Source of the DNA: Variovorax boronicumulans
GTDB lineage: Bacteria; Pseudomonadota; Gammaproteobacteria; Burkholderiales; Burkholderiaceae_C
Direction of reading: 5' to 3'
Length of the DNA: 64,000 nucleotides
Assembly: GCF_007677875.1 (NCBI RefSeq)
Contig: NZ_VEDO01000001.1
Span: 186,001 to 250,000, forward strand
The notes below the pieces were generated by a model. The model saw nothing but the letters and a program-made list of their open reading frames with translations, had not been told where the DNA came from and did no database searches. Shown one piece after another: positions 46,083 through 54,917 of the stretch. A program made the translations under genes and the position numbers. The stretch's first letter is position 1; each line of letters begins with the position of its first letter.

Positions 46083-47666
46083 ATGCCCGTGCCCACGCTA
46101 CTGTCCCATCTGGTGACCCATGCGGCAGAGCGCTGGCCGCAAGCCGTTGCGCTGCGAAGCTCCGGCATCGGGCACAGTTATTCGGCGCTGCAGCAGGACG
46201 TCGAGCGGTGCGCGCGTGGTCTGCTGGCGACCGGCATGGAACGGGGCGGGCGCGCGGCCGTGTGGCTCGACAAATGCGTGGAGATGGTCGTTGCATGTTT
46301 CGGCGCGGCGCATGCCGGCGCTGTCTTCGTGCCAGTGAACCCGGTACTCAAACCGGTTCAGGTGGCACACGTGCTGCGGGACAGCGGTGCGCAGCTGCTG
46401 GTCACGTCGGTCGCGCGCCTGGGCCTGATCCGGTCCTCGCTCCAAGCGTGCCCTGCGCTGCGCCATGTGGTCGTGGTCGGAGGTGAGGTGCCGTCCGATC
46501 TTCCCGCCCCACTGGTGGGCTGGCGGTGGGAAGACTGGTTGCAACTGCCGCCGCAGGCGACGCACCGTGTCATCGACCAGGACATGGCCGCCATCCTGTA
46601 CACCTCGGGCAGCACGGGGGCGCCGAAAGGCGTGGTGCTGTCGCACCGGAACCTCGTCGCGGGCGCCGCGAGCGTGGCCTCCTACCTTGGCAACCATCCG
46701 GGTGACAGGTTGCTGGCGGCTCTGCCGCTGTCGTTCGATGCCGGGTTCAGCCAACTCACGACCGCCTTTCACAGCGGCGCCAGCGTCGTGCTGCTGAACT
46801 ACCTGCTGCCACGCGATGTGCTCAAGGCCATGGCGGTCGAGCGCGTGACCGGCCTGACGGCAGTGCCGCCGCTGTACATCCAGCTGGCGCAGCTGGAGTG
46901 GCCCGAGGCGGCGGGGACGCACCTGCGTTACTTCGCCAACACGGGCGGCCACATGCCGCGCGAAACGCTGAACGCGCTGCGCCAGCGCGTGCCACGCGCG
47001 CGGCCGTTCCTGATGTACGGTCTGACCGAGGCCTTCCGCTCCACCTACCTGCCTCCCGAGGAGGTCGACCGCCGTCCGGACTCGATCGGCAAGGCGATTC
47101 CCAATGCCGAGATTCTGGTGCTGCGCGAGGATGGCACCCCGTGCGCGCCAGACGAGCCAGGGGAGCTGGTGCACCGCGGCGCCCTCGTGGGCCTTGGCTA
47201 CTGGAACGACCCGCAGCGCACGGCCGAGCGGTACCGCGCACTGCCCCCGCGTGCGACGGGCCTGCCGCTGCCGGAGCTGGCCGTGTACTCTGGCGATACC
47301 GTGCGCATGGACCATGAGGGTTATCTGTACTTCATTGGTCGGCGCGACGAAATGATCAAGTCGTCGGGCTACCGCATCAGTCCGACCGAAGTGGAAGAGG
47401 CTGTCTATGCCTTCGGCCTCGTCGCCGAGTGCGCCGCCTTCGGGATGCCGCATGGTGTGCTGGGCCAGGTGGTCTGTCTGGTCGCGACCCCGCGCGAGGG
47501 TTGTCCACTCGATGTCGCGGCGTTGTTGACAGCCTGCCGTAGCGCCATGCCGGCCTACATGGTGCCGGCCCGGGTTCAGGTCGTGGCGGGTCCGTTGCCG
47601 CGCAACGCCAATGGAAAGATCGACCGTGCCGCGCTGCGACGGTATGCGGGAGCAGAACATGTCTGA
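46083..47666 (+). CDS. Acyl-CoA ligase (AMP-forming), exosortase A-associated
   Basis: A 527-residue ANL superfamily enzyme (TIGR03098-like) that adenylates a carboxylate and loads it onto CoA or a carrier. Visible: AILYTSGSTGAPKGVVLSHR (A3 P-loop), FLMYGLTEAFRSTYLPPEE (A5), YSGDTVRMDHEGYLYFIG and RRDEMIKSSGYRISPTEVEE (A7-A8), and the A10 lysine in NANGKIDRAAL. An alternative ATG at 46059 would add eight residues. It overlaps the decarboxylase start by 8 bp and faces the carrier protein gene, which suggests that carrier is its partner. Confidence 0.92.
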   Translation: MPVPTLLSHLVTHAAERWPQAVALRSSGIGHSYSALQQDVERCARGLLATGMERGGRAAVWLDKCVEMVVACFGAAHAGAVFVPVNPVLKPVQVAHVLRDSGAQLLVTSVARLGLIRSSLQACPALRHVVVVGGEVPSDLPAPLVGWRWEDWLQLPPQATHRVIDQDMAAILYTSGSTGAPKGVVLSHRNLVAGAASVASYLGNHPGDRLLAALPLSFDAGFSQLTTAFHSGASVVLLNYLLPRDVLKAMAVERVTGLTAVPPLYIQLAQLEWPEAAGTHLRYFANTGGHMPRETLNALRQRVPRARPFLMYGLTEAFRSTYLPPEEVDRRPDSIGKAIPNAEILVLREDGTPCAPDEPGELVHRGALVGLGYWNDPQRTAERYRALPPRATGLPLPELAVYSGDTVRMDHEGYLYFIGRRDEMIKSSGYRISPTEVEEAVYAFGLVAECAAFGMPHGVLGQVVCLVATPREGCPLDVAALLTACRSAMPAYMVPARVQVVAGPLPRNANGKIDRAALRRYAGAEHV

Positions 47667-48900
47667 CGCTCGACCACCACTGCAGCATGCAGAGATGGGC
47701 CAGTTCCAGGTGCGCAACGGCGAACTCGTGGTGGGTGGCCTGCCATTGAGCAGACTGGCCGCCCGTGTGGGCCAAACGCCGTTTTACGCCTACGACAGGG
47801 CCGTCCTGCGCGAGCGTGTCGAATCCCTGCGCGGGCTGCTGCCGCCCGGCGTGGCGTTGCACTACGCGTTGAAGGCCAATCCCATGCCAGCGCTCGTGCA
47901 GTTCCTGGCAGGCTTGGTCGATGGCATCGACGTCGCGTCCGCGGGCGAGTTGAAGGTCGCGCTGGATGCAGGCGCACGGCCATCCGACGTCAGCTTCGCG
48001 GGTCCGGGCAAGCGTGACCAGGAACTGCACCAGGCGGTGGCAGCCGGTGTCCTGGTCCATGTCGAGTCACCACGCGAACTGAGACCCCTGGCCGACGCCT
48101 CTGCTGCATTGGGTCTGGGCGCTCGCGTCGCCGTGCGCGTCAATCCCGACTTCGAATTGAAGGGCTCGGGGATGAAGATGGGCGGAGGCCCCAAGCCCTT
48201 CGGCGTCGACGCCGAGCAGGTGCCTGCGCTGTTGCAGGAGGTGAGGGCGATGGGCCTGGCCTTCGAGGGCTTTCACCTGTTCGCAGGCTCGCAGAATCTG
48301 CGGGCCGAGTCGATCTGCGAAGCGCAGCGGCAGTCCTACGCCATGGCGCTGCGGCTGGCTGACCACGCGCCGGCGGCGGTGCGCTCACTCAACCTGGGCG
48401 GTGGCTTCGGCGTTCCCTACTTTCCGGGGGAGCAACATTTGGACTTGCAGCCGATTGCCGACAACCTGGCGGAGCTTACTGCGCGCGCTTCGGTCGATCT
48501 GCCGCAGGCCAGACTGGTTCTCGAGCTCGGACGCTTCCTGGTGGCGCCGGCCGGCATCTACGTCTGCCGCGTCGTGGACCGCAAACAGTCCCGGGGGCAG
48601 GTCTTTCTCGTCACGGACGGCGGAATGCACCACCACCTGGCCGCGTCAGGCAATTTCGGGCAGGTGGTGCGACGCAATTACCCGGTCGCCATCGGCAATC
48701 GGATGGACGCCGCGGCACGCGAAACCGTCACGGTGACGGGGCCGCTGTGCACGCCGCTGGACGTGCTTGCGGAGCGCATGCCCCTGTCACAGGCCGCGCA
48801 GGGCGATCTGGTGGTCGTGTTCCAGTCGGGTGCCTATGGTGCGAGCGCCAGCCCGAGCGCGTTCCTGGGGCATCCTGCGTGTATGGAAGTCCTGGTTTGA
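47659..48900 (+). CDS. PLP-dependent decarboxylase, exosortase A-associated
   Basis: A 413-residue fold-type III decarboxylase (TIGR03099-like), related to diaminopimelate and ornithine decarboxylases. The PLP lysine is Lys72 in HYALKANPMPAL; GIDVASAGELKVAL, SFAGPGKRDQEL, the LNLGGGFGVPYFPG phosphate-binding glycine loop and the C-terminal GPLCTPLDVLAE, with the substrate-side Cys, are all there. The start at 47659 follows GGGAG. It should make an amine or a decarboxylated amino acid for the ligase/carrier pair; the substrate is unknown. Convergent with the MBOAT gene, 4 bp apart. Confidence 0.92.
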   Translation: MSDARPPLQHAEMGQFQVRNGELVVGGLPLSRLAARVGQTPFYAYDRAVLRERVESLRGLLPPGVALHYALKANPMPALVQFLAGLVDGIDVASAGELKVALDAGARPSDVSFAGPGKRDQELHQAVAAGVLVHVESPRELRPLADASAALGLGARVAVRVNPDFELKGSGMKMGGGPKPFGVDAEQVPALLQEVRAMGLAFEGFHLFAGSQNLRAESICEAQRQSYAMALRLADHAPAAVRSLNLGGGFGVPYFPGEQHLDLQPIADNLAELTARASVDLPQARLVLELGRFLVAPAGIYVCRVVDRKQSRGQVFLVTDGGMHHHLAASGNFGQVVRRNYPVAIGNRMDAAARETVTVTGPLCTPLDVLAERMPLSQAAQGDLVVVFQSGAYGASASPSAFLGHPACMEVLV

Positions 48901-48904
48901 ACTT

Positions 48905-50317
48905 CTAGAACTCGAAGTAGATGAATGGCGCTTCCCCCATGGACAGTGCCAGAAGGGACAGCACGGTCGCCACGACCAGCCCGCCCAGCACCCATGAAGG
49001 CCATGACGCCACGCGCCGTACCAGTGCTTCCGATGACTGGGAAGGCACAAGGTGCAGCAAGGCGCCGACGATGAGTGCTCCGACCGCACCGACGTACCAG
49101 GGATCGCTGCTGCCGGTGCCGCTCAGCATGGCTTGCACATAGTTCGCTGCGGACGACAGGCTGTCGGCGCGGAACAGCAGGCGGGTCAGGACGACGAAGT
49201 GAAACGTCATCACGATGGCTGCGAACAGGTGGATTCCGTGCAGCGCGACCTCCGTCCCGCGTCGGTTGCGCTGTGTGCGTTCCCAGCAGACGAGCGCTCC
49301 ATGCAGGAAGCCGTAGACGATGAAGTTCCAGCCCGCACCATGCCACGCGCCGATCGCGACGAAGGTGATCATCAGGTTGCGGTAGACGTTCCCCTCCCGC
49401 GACCCGCCGAGGCTGAAGAACAGATAGTCGCGGAAGAAGCTGGACATCGAGATGTGCCAGCGCTGCCAGAAGTTGGAAATGGTCGGCGCCAGGTAAGGGC
49501 GGTCGAAGTTGCGGGGCAACTCGAACCCGAGCATCTTGGCAATGCCGCGCGCGATGTCGGTGTAGCCCGACAGATCCATGTAGATTTGCACTGTGTAGCC
49601 GTACAGCGCGAGCATCAGAAACAGCGGTGAATAGTTCGCGGGATTCTGGAATGCTGGGTTGACCAGATGCAGCGCGATCATGTCCGCGAAGACCACCTTC
49701 TTGATCAAACCGCGCAGGACGAGCACCAGACCTTCGTCAGCCCGCACGTCGGGCAGACCGCCGCCCCGCATCCTTGCAAGCTGGCCGAGGAAATCGCGGG
49801 CGCGCGTGATCGGCCCGCTGAGCAGGGTCGGGAAAAAGCTCACGAAGAGCGCATAGTCCAGCAGACTGCGCGTGGGAGGGCACTGGCGGCGGTAGACGTC
49901 CAGGGTGTACGTGAGGGCCTGGAACGTGAAGAAGGACAGGCCGACCGGCTGCACGATACGCAGCAGGGGTTGGTTGATCGGCATGCCCAGGGCATGGGCC
50001 AGCGCGTACGTCGAATCCAGAAAGAAGTTGGCGTACTTGAAATACGCCAGGACCCCAAGACTGCCGGCCACGGCGCTCCACACCCAGAACTTGCGGGCCG
50101 GCTGCGCGCCGGCTACCTCGATGCGTTGGGCGCAGAGGTAGTTGACGCAAGTGATCCCTGCCAGCACCACGGCGAAGCGCACGTCCCAGCACATGTAGAA
50201 GTAGTAGTTCGCGGCGACGAGCATGAGCCTGCGCGCCGTGAAATGCCGGGCCAGCGCCGTGTTCAGCACGAACACGGCAAGGAAGAACACCAGGAAATGG
50301 AACGTCTGAAAAGTCAT
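48905..50317 (-). CDS. MBOAT O-acyltransferase (AlgI-like)
   Basis: A 470-residue polytopic membrane-bound O-acyltransferase like AlgI, which passes acetyl groups to the periplasm for polysaccharide O-acetylation. Many hydrophobic helices; conserved pieces are ANYYFYMCWDVRFAVVLAGI, LSFFTFQALTYTLDVYR, FFPTLLSGPITRARDFL, YTVQIYMDLSGYTDIARGIA, PYLAPTISNFWQRWHIS and the active-site His in AIGAWHGAGWNFIVYG. The partner SGNH protein is encoded 23 bp upstream in the same direction. Confidence 0.93.
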   Translation of the reverse strand: MTFQTFHFLVFFLAVFVLNTALARHFTARRLMLVAANYYFYMCWDVRFAVVLAGITCVNYLCAQRIEVAGAQPARKFWVWSAVAGSLGVLAYFKYANFFLDSTYALAHALGMPINQPLLRIVQPVGLSFFTFQALTYTLDVYRRQCPPTRSLLDYALFVSFFPTLLSGPITRARDFLGQLARMRGGGLPDVRADEGLVLVLRGLIKKVVFADMIALHLVNPAFQNPANYSPLFLMLALYGYTVQIYMDLSGYTDIARGIAKMLGFELPRNFDRPYLAPTISNFWQRWHISMSSFFRDYLFFSLGGSREGNVYRNLMITFVAIGAWHGAGWNFIVYGFLHGALVCWERTQRNRRGTEVALHGIHLFAAIVMTFHFVVLTRLLFRADSLSSAANYVQAMLSGTGSSDPWYVGAVGALIVGALLHLVPSQSSEALVRRVASWPSWVLGGLVVATVLSLLALSMGEAPFIYFEF

Positions 50318-50340
50318 GCCGTTGTCTGCGGCGGCCGGCG

Positions 50341-51441
50341 CTATGGCGCTGGCGAGGAGGGGAGGCGGTCTCGTATGCCGTTGAAGAGGACGTCGGCGGC
50401 CAGTCTCTCGCCGGCTTCGGTGAAGTGGTTGGCGTCGGCGAAGTAGCGCGGGCCGCCGGGCACTTCGCGGCTCAGTTCGACCAGTGGCAACTGGCGCGCC
50501 GCCGCGGCGGCGCGAAGAATGTCATTGTGCAGGCGGTGGACCTGGTGCAACTCTGCCACCGTGAAGCAGGGCAGGTAGTAGCGCGCTGTGGCTGCCAGTC
50601 TCTGCTGCTCTTCTTCGGGTTGACTTCGGCGGTAGGAGCGTGCCACGGTGGCCACGACTGTCTGCAGGCCGAGCGCCTTGGCCGTGTCGAGCAATTGGTC
50701 GAAGCCGCGGCGGAAAACGCTGGTGTCCAGCTGCGCGATCGGAGTGTTGGTCGAGTCGTCCGGGACGGCGCGGCGCAAGGCGACGGTGTTCTTGAGCAAC
50801 AGGTCCGCACTGAGCAGGAAGGTCGGCATGGCGACCGTGTGCAAGGGCCAGCGCGTCGAACCGCTTGCAGGCTTGTCCTGCGACGCTTTGCAGTAGGCCG
50901 CGAAGTCGTTGAAGCCCGGATACAGGATCACGAGATCGGGTTGCAACGGCGCGATGTAGCGCAGCATGCGCTCCTGGGCGCCCAGGCTTGCCCCGGCGAT
51001 TCCAGCGTTGATCACATGCACGGGCCGGTCGGGCAGTGCCGCCCGCAGGCGCGCTTGCAGTAATGCGGCGAGCGTGAGGTCGTTGGTCTTCGAATAGGCG
51101 CCCATCACGGAGGACGCACCGACGACCGCGACGCGGTACTCACCCGGCGCCTTGGCGAGCGGCAGGTCCGGGCCGCGCAGTCCCATGCTGTTGGAGGCGA
51201 TGTGCGCCTCGGACCCGCGGTGGTCGATGCTGGGCGTGAGCAGCTTCAGCCGCAGCTTCTCGTCGTAACGGTAAAGGGGCTTTTCCGCGGCGAGGTTGAA
51301 GACGCTTTGCCCGAAACGCAGGTGCGAGCGCACCTGCAGACCCAGTTCAAGCAATACGGCGAGCAACACCGCCCAGGCCAGCGCCCTGCCGGCTCGGGCC
51401 AGGCTGGACGGCGCCACAGCCTCGTGCCGCACGGGCTTCAA
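50341..51441 (-). CDS. SGNH-hydrolase-like O-acetyltransferase partner (AlgJ/AlgX-like)
   Basis: A 366-residue protein with an N-terminal signal anchor ([18 protein letters not shown]) and a periplasmic SGNH/GDSL-like domain. Block I reads [14 protein letters not shown], with Ser at the nucleophile position; block III is [11 protein letters not shown], with the Asn; the late [13 protein letters not shown] supplies the Asp-x-x-His pair. It probably accepts acetyl from the MBOAT protein and transfers it to the polymer. Start is uncertain: a TTG at 51441 overlaps the ugd stop (TTGA); a GTG at 51432 is also possible. Confidence 0.8.
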   Translation of the reverse strand: MKPVRHEAVAPSSLARAGRALAWAVLLAVLLELGLQVRSHLRFGQSVFNLAAEKPLYRYDEKLRLKLLTPSIDHRGSEAHIASNSMGLRGPDLPLAKAPGEYRVAVVGASSVMGAYSKTNDLTLAALLQARLRAALPDRPVHVINAGIAGASLGAQERMLRYIAPLQPDLVILYPGFNDFAAYCKASQDKPASGSTRWPLHTVAMPTFLLSADLLLKNTVALRRAVPDDSTNTPIAQLDTSVFRRGFDQLLDTAKALGLQTVVATVARSYRRSQPEEEQQRLAATARYYLPCFTVAELHQVHRLHNDILRAAAAARQLPLVELSREVPGGPRYFADANHFTEAGERLAADVLFNGIRDRLPSSPAP

Positions 51442-52757
51442 CGTCCGATCGGCAGGTAGTTCAGTCCCATGGCCCGCACGAACTTCGGGTCGTAGAGGTT
51501 GCGCCCGTCGAATACCACCGGTGTCTTCAAGGTGGACTTGATCGTCTCGAAGTCCGGGCTGCGGAATTCCTTCCACTCCGTCACGATCACCAGGGCATCC
51601 GCACCTTCCAGGCAGGCGGTGGGGCTGTCGCCGTAACGCAGACCTTCGGTATCGCCGAAGATGCGTTTGGCCTCGTGCACGGCGACCGGGTCGTAGGCCG
51701 TCACCGTGGCGCCAGCGGCCAGCAGGTCGGCGATCAGCGTGCGGCTCGGCGCATCCCGCATATCGTCGGTGTTGGGCTTGAACGCCAGGCCCCACAGCGC
51801 GAAGTGCTTGCCGCGCAGGTCGCCGAAATGGGCCTTGATCTTGCCCGTCAGCACATGCTTTTGCAGGTCGTTGGCTTCCTCCACGGCCGTCAGCACCTTG
51901 AGCTCGATGTTCGCCTTGTCGGCCGCCGTCTTGATCAGCGCCTTCACATCCTTGGGAAAGCAGGAGCCGCCGTAGCCGCAGCCCGGGTACAGGAAGTGGT
52001 AGCCGATGCGGGGATCCGAACCGATGCCCTGGCGCACCATCTCGATGTCGGCACCCAGCTTCTCGGCCAGGTTCGCCAGTTCGTTCATGAAACTGATGCG
52101 CGTGGCCAGCATGGCGTTGGCCGCATACTTGGTCAGCTCGGCGCTCTTCACATCGGTGACGATCAGGCGTTCGTGGTTGCGCTGGAACGGCGCGTACAAG
52201 GCCTTCATCAGCAGGATGGCCTGCTCGTCCTCGGCGCCGACGACGATGCGGTCGGGGCGCATGAAGTCCTCCACCGCCGCACCTTCCTTGAGGAACTCGG
52301 GGTTGGAGACCACGCTGAAGGGCACCTCGGCACCGCGCTTTTGCAGTTCCCCCGCCACGGTGGCGCGCACCAGGTCGGCCGTGCCCACCGGCACCGTGCT
52401 CTTGTCGACGACGATCTTGTAGTCCGTCATCAGGCGTCCGATGTTGCGGGCGGCCGCCAGCACGTACTTCATGTCCGCCGAACCGTCCTCATCGGGCGGC
52501 GTGCCGACCGCGATGAACTGGATGGTCCCATGCGCCACGGCCTTCTCGACGCTGGTCGTGAAGTGCAGCCGTCCGGCGGCAACATTGCGTCGCACCATCT
52601 CCTGCAGGCCCGGCTCGTAGATCGGGATGCCGCCTTCTTCCAGAATGCGGATCTTCTCCGGGTCCACGTCCAGGCACAGCACGTCGTTGCCGACCTCAGC
52701 CAGGCAGGTTCCACTCACAAGGCCGACATAGCCAGTTCCAACGACGGTGATTTTCAT
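51438..52757 (-). CDS. ugd: UDP-glucose 6-dehydrogenase
   Basis: Oxidises UDP-glucose to UDP-glucuronate with two NAD. The 439-residue protein has [48 protein letters not shown], the catalytic Cys266 in [16 protein letters not shown] and [19 protein letters not shown] much longer open frame runs upstream but overlaps the divergent membrane gene and is not real. It feeds the 4-epimerase at 8969-9976 and precedes the O-acetylation pair. Confidence 0.96.
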   Translation of the reverse strand: MKITVVGTGYVGLVSGTCLAEVGNDVLCLDVDPEKIRILEEGGIPIYEPGLQEMVRRNVAAGRLHFTTSVEKAVAHGTIQFIAVGTPPDEDGSADMKYVLAAARNIGRLMTDYKIVVDKSTVPVGTADLVRATVAGELQKRGAEVPFSVVSNPEFLKEGAAVEDFMRPDRIVVGAEDEQAILLMKALYAPFQRNHERLIVTDVKSAELTKYAANAMLATRISFMNELANLAEKLGADIEMVRQGIGSDPRIGYHFLYPGCGYGGSCFPKDVKALIKTAADKANIELKVLTAVEEANDLQKHVLTGKIKAHFGDLRGKHFALWGLAFKPNTDDMRDAPSRTLIADLLAAGATVTAYDPVAVHEAKRIFGDTEGLRYGDSPTACLEGADALVIVTEWKEFRSPDFETIKSTLKTPVVFDGRNLYDPKFVRAMGLNYLPIGR

Positions 52758-52831
52758 GGTGTGCAGAGATTGGGCGATGACAATGCCGCCCCCATGGCGA
52801 CAAAGCGGGTATCTTAGCGAGCAGATGCTTC

Positions 52832-52850
52832 GATGCTGCGTCGCAGCATC
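52832..52850. promoter_or_regulatory. Perfect palindrome at the ugd/polymerase divergent junction
   Basis: Nineteen bases with two 9-base arms (GATGCTGCG and CGCAGCATC) around a single T. It covers the predicted ATG of the polymerase gene and lies 75 bp from the ugd start, in the only gap (52758-52832) between two divergent genes. It may be an operator, or an RNA hairpin hiding the start codon, or chance. TATCTT at 52810-52815 is a weak -10 candidate for the plus strand; no -35 pairs with it at normal spacing. Confidence 0.5.
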
Positions 52851-54863
52851 TCCTCTTTCGAATCCGGACGCATTTTGGCGGTAGAAGTCCCAGCCCGTTC
52901 CGCTGCAACTGCCACGCAGCCGTCTAACCCCCGACCGGTGATCCCGCGCGCCAGGAATGCGTTCGTGGGGCTGGCGTGTTGTGCATTGGGGCTGTGGCTG
53001 GCGCTGCGGCATCCATTGGCGCCAGTGCTGGCTTGCGGGGTCTGGTTGCTGTGGCTGGGCGCCGCATGGCGCTGGCCGCTGGCTTGGCTCCTGGTCGTGC
53101 CCGCAGGGATGCCTTGGCTGAGTCTGGCCCCCTGGACCGGGTCGATCGTGGCGGACGAGTTCGACCTGCTGGTCCTGGCCGCGCTCGCAGCCGGCCATGC
53201 GCGCTTGTCGCTGCAAAGGTTTGCAACGCCTGTTCAAAAGCCTGCGCCCTGGCGCGATGGCTTGCTGCTTGTCATGGGCGTCGCGGTGCTGGGCGGGCTG
53301 TGGATCGCGTGGGCCGACCTGCAGCGCCTGCCGCCGCATGCCTCCGGCCCGTACACCTCGTTTGAAAACGGCTTGCGCATCGCCAAGTCGATGGCGTATG
53401 CGCTTTTGGCGTTGCCATTGCTGCGCGACGCCTTGCGGGGCTCGCCTTTGTCGGCACAGCGCTGGCTGGCGGCCGGCATGGTCGCAGGCTTGGCGGCGTT
53501 TGCGCTGGGCGCCCTGTGGGAGCGCGAGGCGCTGCCGGGCCTGCTCAATTTCGCCTCGGACTACCGGATCGTCGCACTGTTCTGGGAGATGCACGTGGGC
53601 GGTGCAGCCATCGATGCCTATCTGGCGCTGGCCGTGCCGTTCGCGACATGGGCTGTGGTGGCGGCCCGTCGTCCAGCGGCCTGGGGTGCCGCCGCACTGC
53701 TGGCGATGGTGCTGGCCTATGTCGGTCTGACCACATTCGCGCGCGGCGTCTACGGCGCCGCCGCAGGCGGCCTGGCCGTGGCTGCGCTGCTGCTGCACCG
53801 CCAGGCTCGCCCGGCGACGGTGGACACAGGACCGCCCTGGCGCAAGCGCGCCAACACCGTGCTGGTCGCGTTGCTCGTTGCGCAGGTCCTGCTGATGGCG
53901 TTGGCCAGCAGCTTCCTGTTCGACCGCATGGGCACGTCCCGGGACGACTTCGGAAGCCGTGTGTCGCACTGGTTTCGGGGCCTGTCGGTGCTGCAGACGC
54001 CACGGGCGTGGGTCACCGGCATCGGCCTGGGACGCCTGCCAGAGCACTATGCGGACATCGATCGCTCCGGCGAATTTCCGGGTGCTGCCGTGGTGCTGGC
54101 CGACCCTGGTCCACGCGGGGGACATTTCCTGCGGTTGCAGGGGCCAGCGACCCGTTGGCAGCTGGCGGGGCGGTACGCGCTGACCCAGCAGGTGGCCCTG
54201 GTGCCGGGCGCGCGCTACCGCGTCGGCATGGACGTGCGCATGGATCTTCCCACGCGCCTGCGCATCCGGATCTGCGAACGGCACCTGCTTTACGCAGGCG
54301 ATTGCCAAGTGCGCCAACTGGTCGCCCACAGCGCGGCCGAAGGCGGCTGGCAGCATCTGGAACTGGATCTGGCCGGCCCGGGGCTCGAGGCTGGCAAGGC
54401 GTGGGCGCCCCGGCGTGCGAGCCTGGAGCTTGCCGTGGCGCGCCCAGGCGGCGTGGTGGATCTGGACAACCTGACGCTGATGGCTGCAGGACAGCCGACG
54501 CCACTGCGCAACCCCGGCTTCGAACACGGCCTGGCCCACTGGTTTCCTGTGGTCCACGGCTACTTCCTGCCGTGGCACATCGACAACCTCTACCTGGAAT
54601 GGCTGATCGAGCGCGGGGCCGTGGCCTTGCTCGCGTTCCTGGCCTTGGTGGTCATGGCGCTGTGGCGTGTGTCGTTCGGTGCGGCGCGCAACGAGCCGCT
54701 GGCGCCCTACCTCGCGGCCGCTGTGGCGGGCGCATGCGCCCTTGGATTGGTCAGCAGCATCATGGACATGCCGCGGGTGGCCTTCCTGTTCCTGCTGCTG
54801 CTGTTCTTCTCGTTGCATCTGCCGCGTACAGACCAGGGTTGCGTGCCGTCGGCACACGTATAG
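52833..54863 (+). CDS. O-antigen polymerase/ligase-like membrane protein with inserted carbohydrate-binding-like domain
   Basis: A 676-residue polytopic protein with about ten helices in the first 360 residues ([40 protein letters not shown] and others). The Wzy_C loop is recognisable but split: [20 protein letters not shown], then roughly residues 425-570 of soluble beta-rich sequence ([63 protein letters not shown]), then [20 protein letters not shown]. The insert resembles CBM4/9-like jelly-roll modules. The start is uncertain because the first ATG lies in a palindrome; a GTG at 52938 is an alternative. Paired with the downstream chain-length protein. Confidence 0.8.
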   Translation: MLRRSISSFESGRILAVEVPARSAATATQPSNPRPVIPRARNAFVGLACCALGLWLALRHPLAPVLACGVWLLWLGAAWRWPLAWLLVVPAGMPWLSLAPWTGSIVADEFDLLVLAALAAGHARLSLQRFATPVQKPAPWRDGLLLVMGVAVLGGLWIAWADLQRLPPHASGPYTSFENGLRIAKSMAYALLALPLLRDALRGSPLSAQRWLAAGMVAGLAAFALGALWEREALPGLLNFASDYRIVALFWEMHVGGAAIDAYLALAVPFATWAVVAARRPAAWGAAALLAMVLAYVGLTTFARGVYGAAAGGLAVAALLLHRQARPATVDTGPPWRKRANTVLVALLVAQVLLMALASSFLFDRMGTSRDDFGSRVSHWFRGLSVLQTPRAWVTGIGLGRLPEHYADIDRSGEFPGAAVVLADPGPRGGHFLRLQGPATRWQLAGRYALTQQVALVPGARYRVGMDVRMDLPTRLRIRICERHLLYAGDCQVRQLVAHSAAEGGWQHLELDLAGPGLEAGKAWAPRRASLELAVARPGGVVDLDNLTLMAAGQPTPLRNPGFEHGLAHWFPVVHGYFLPWHIDNLYLEWLIERGAVALLAFLALVVMALWRVSFGAARNEPLAPYLAAAVAGACALGLVSSIMDMPRVAFLFLLLLFFSLHLPRTDQGCVPSAHV

Positions 54864-54917
54864 TGGCGCGCCCGCTGGCCGCAATCGCCCGCGGCGGCTT
54901 AGCTCATGAGGTAGCCA

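Noticed and set aside
48901-48918. Hairpin ACTTC/GAAGT between the convergent decarboxylase and MBOAT genes as a terminator
   Set aside because: The stem is only 5 bp and no T-run follows on either strand.
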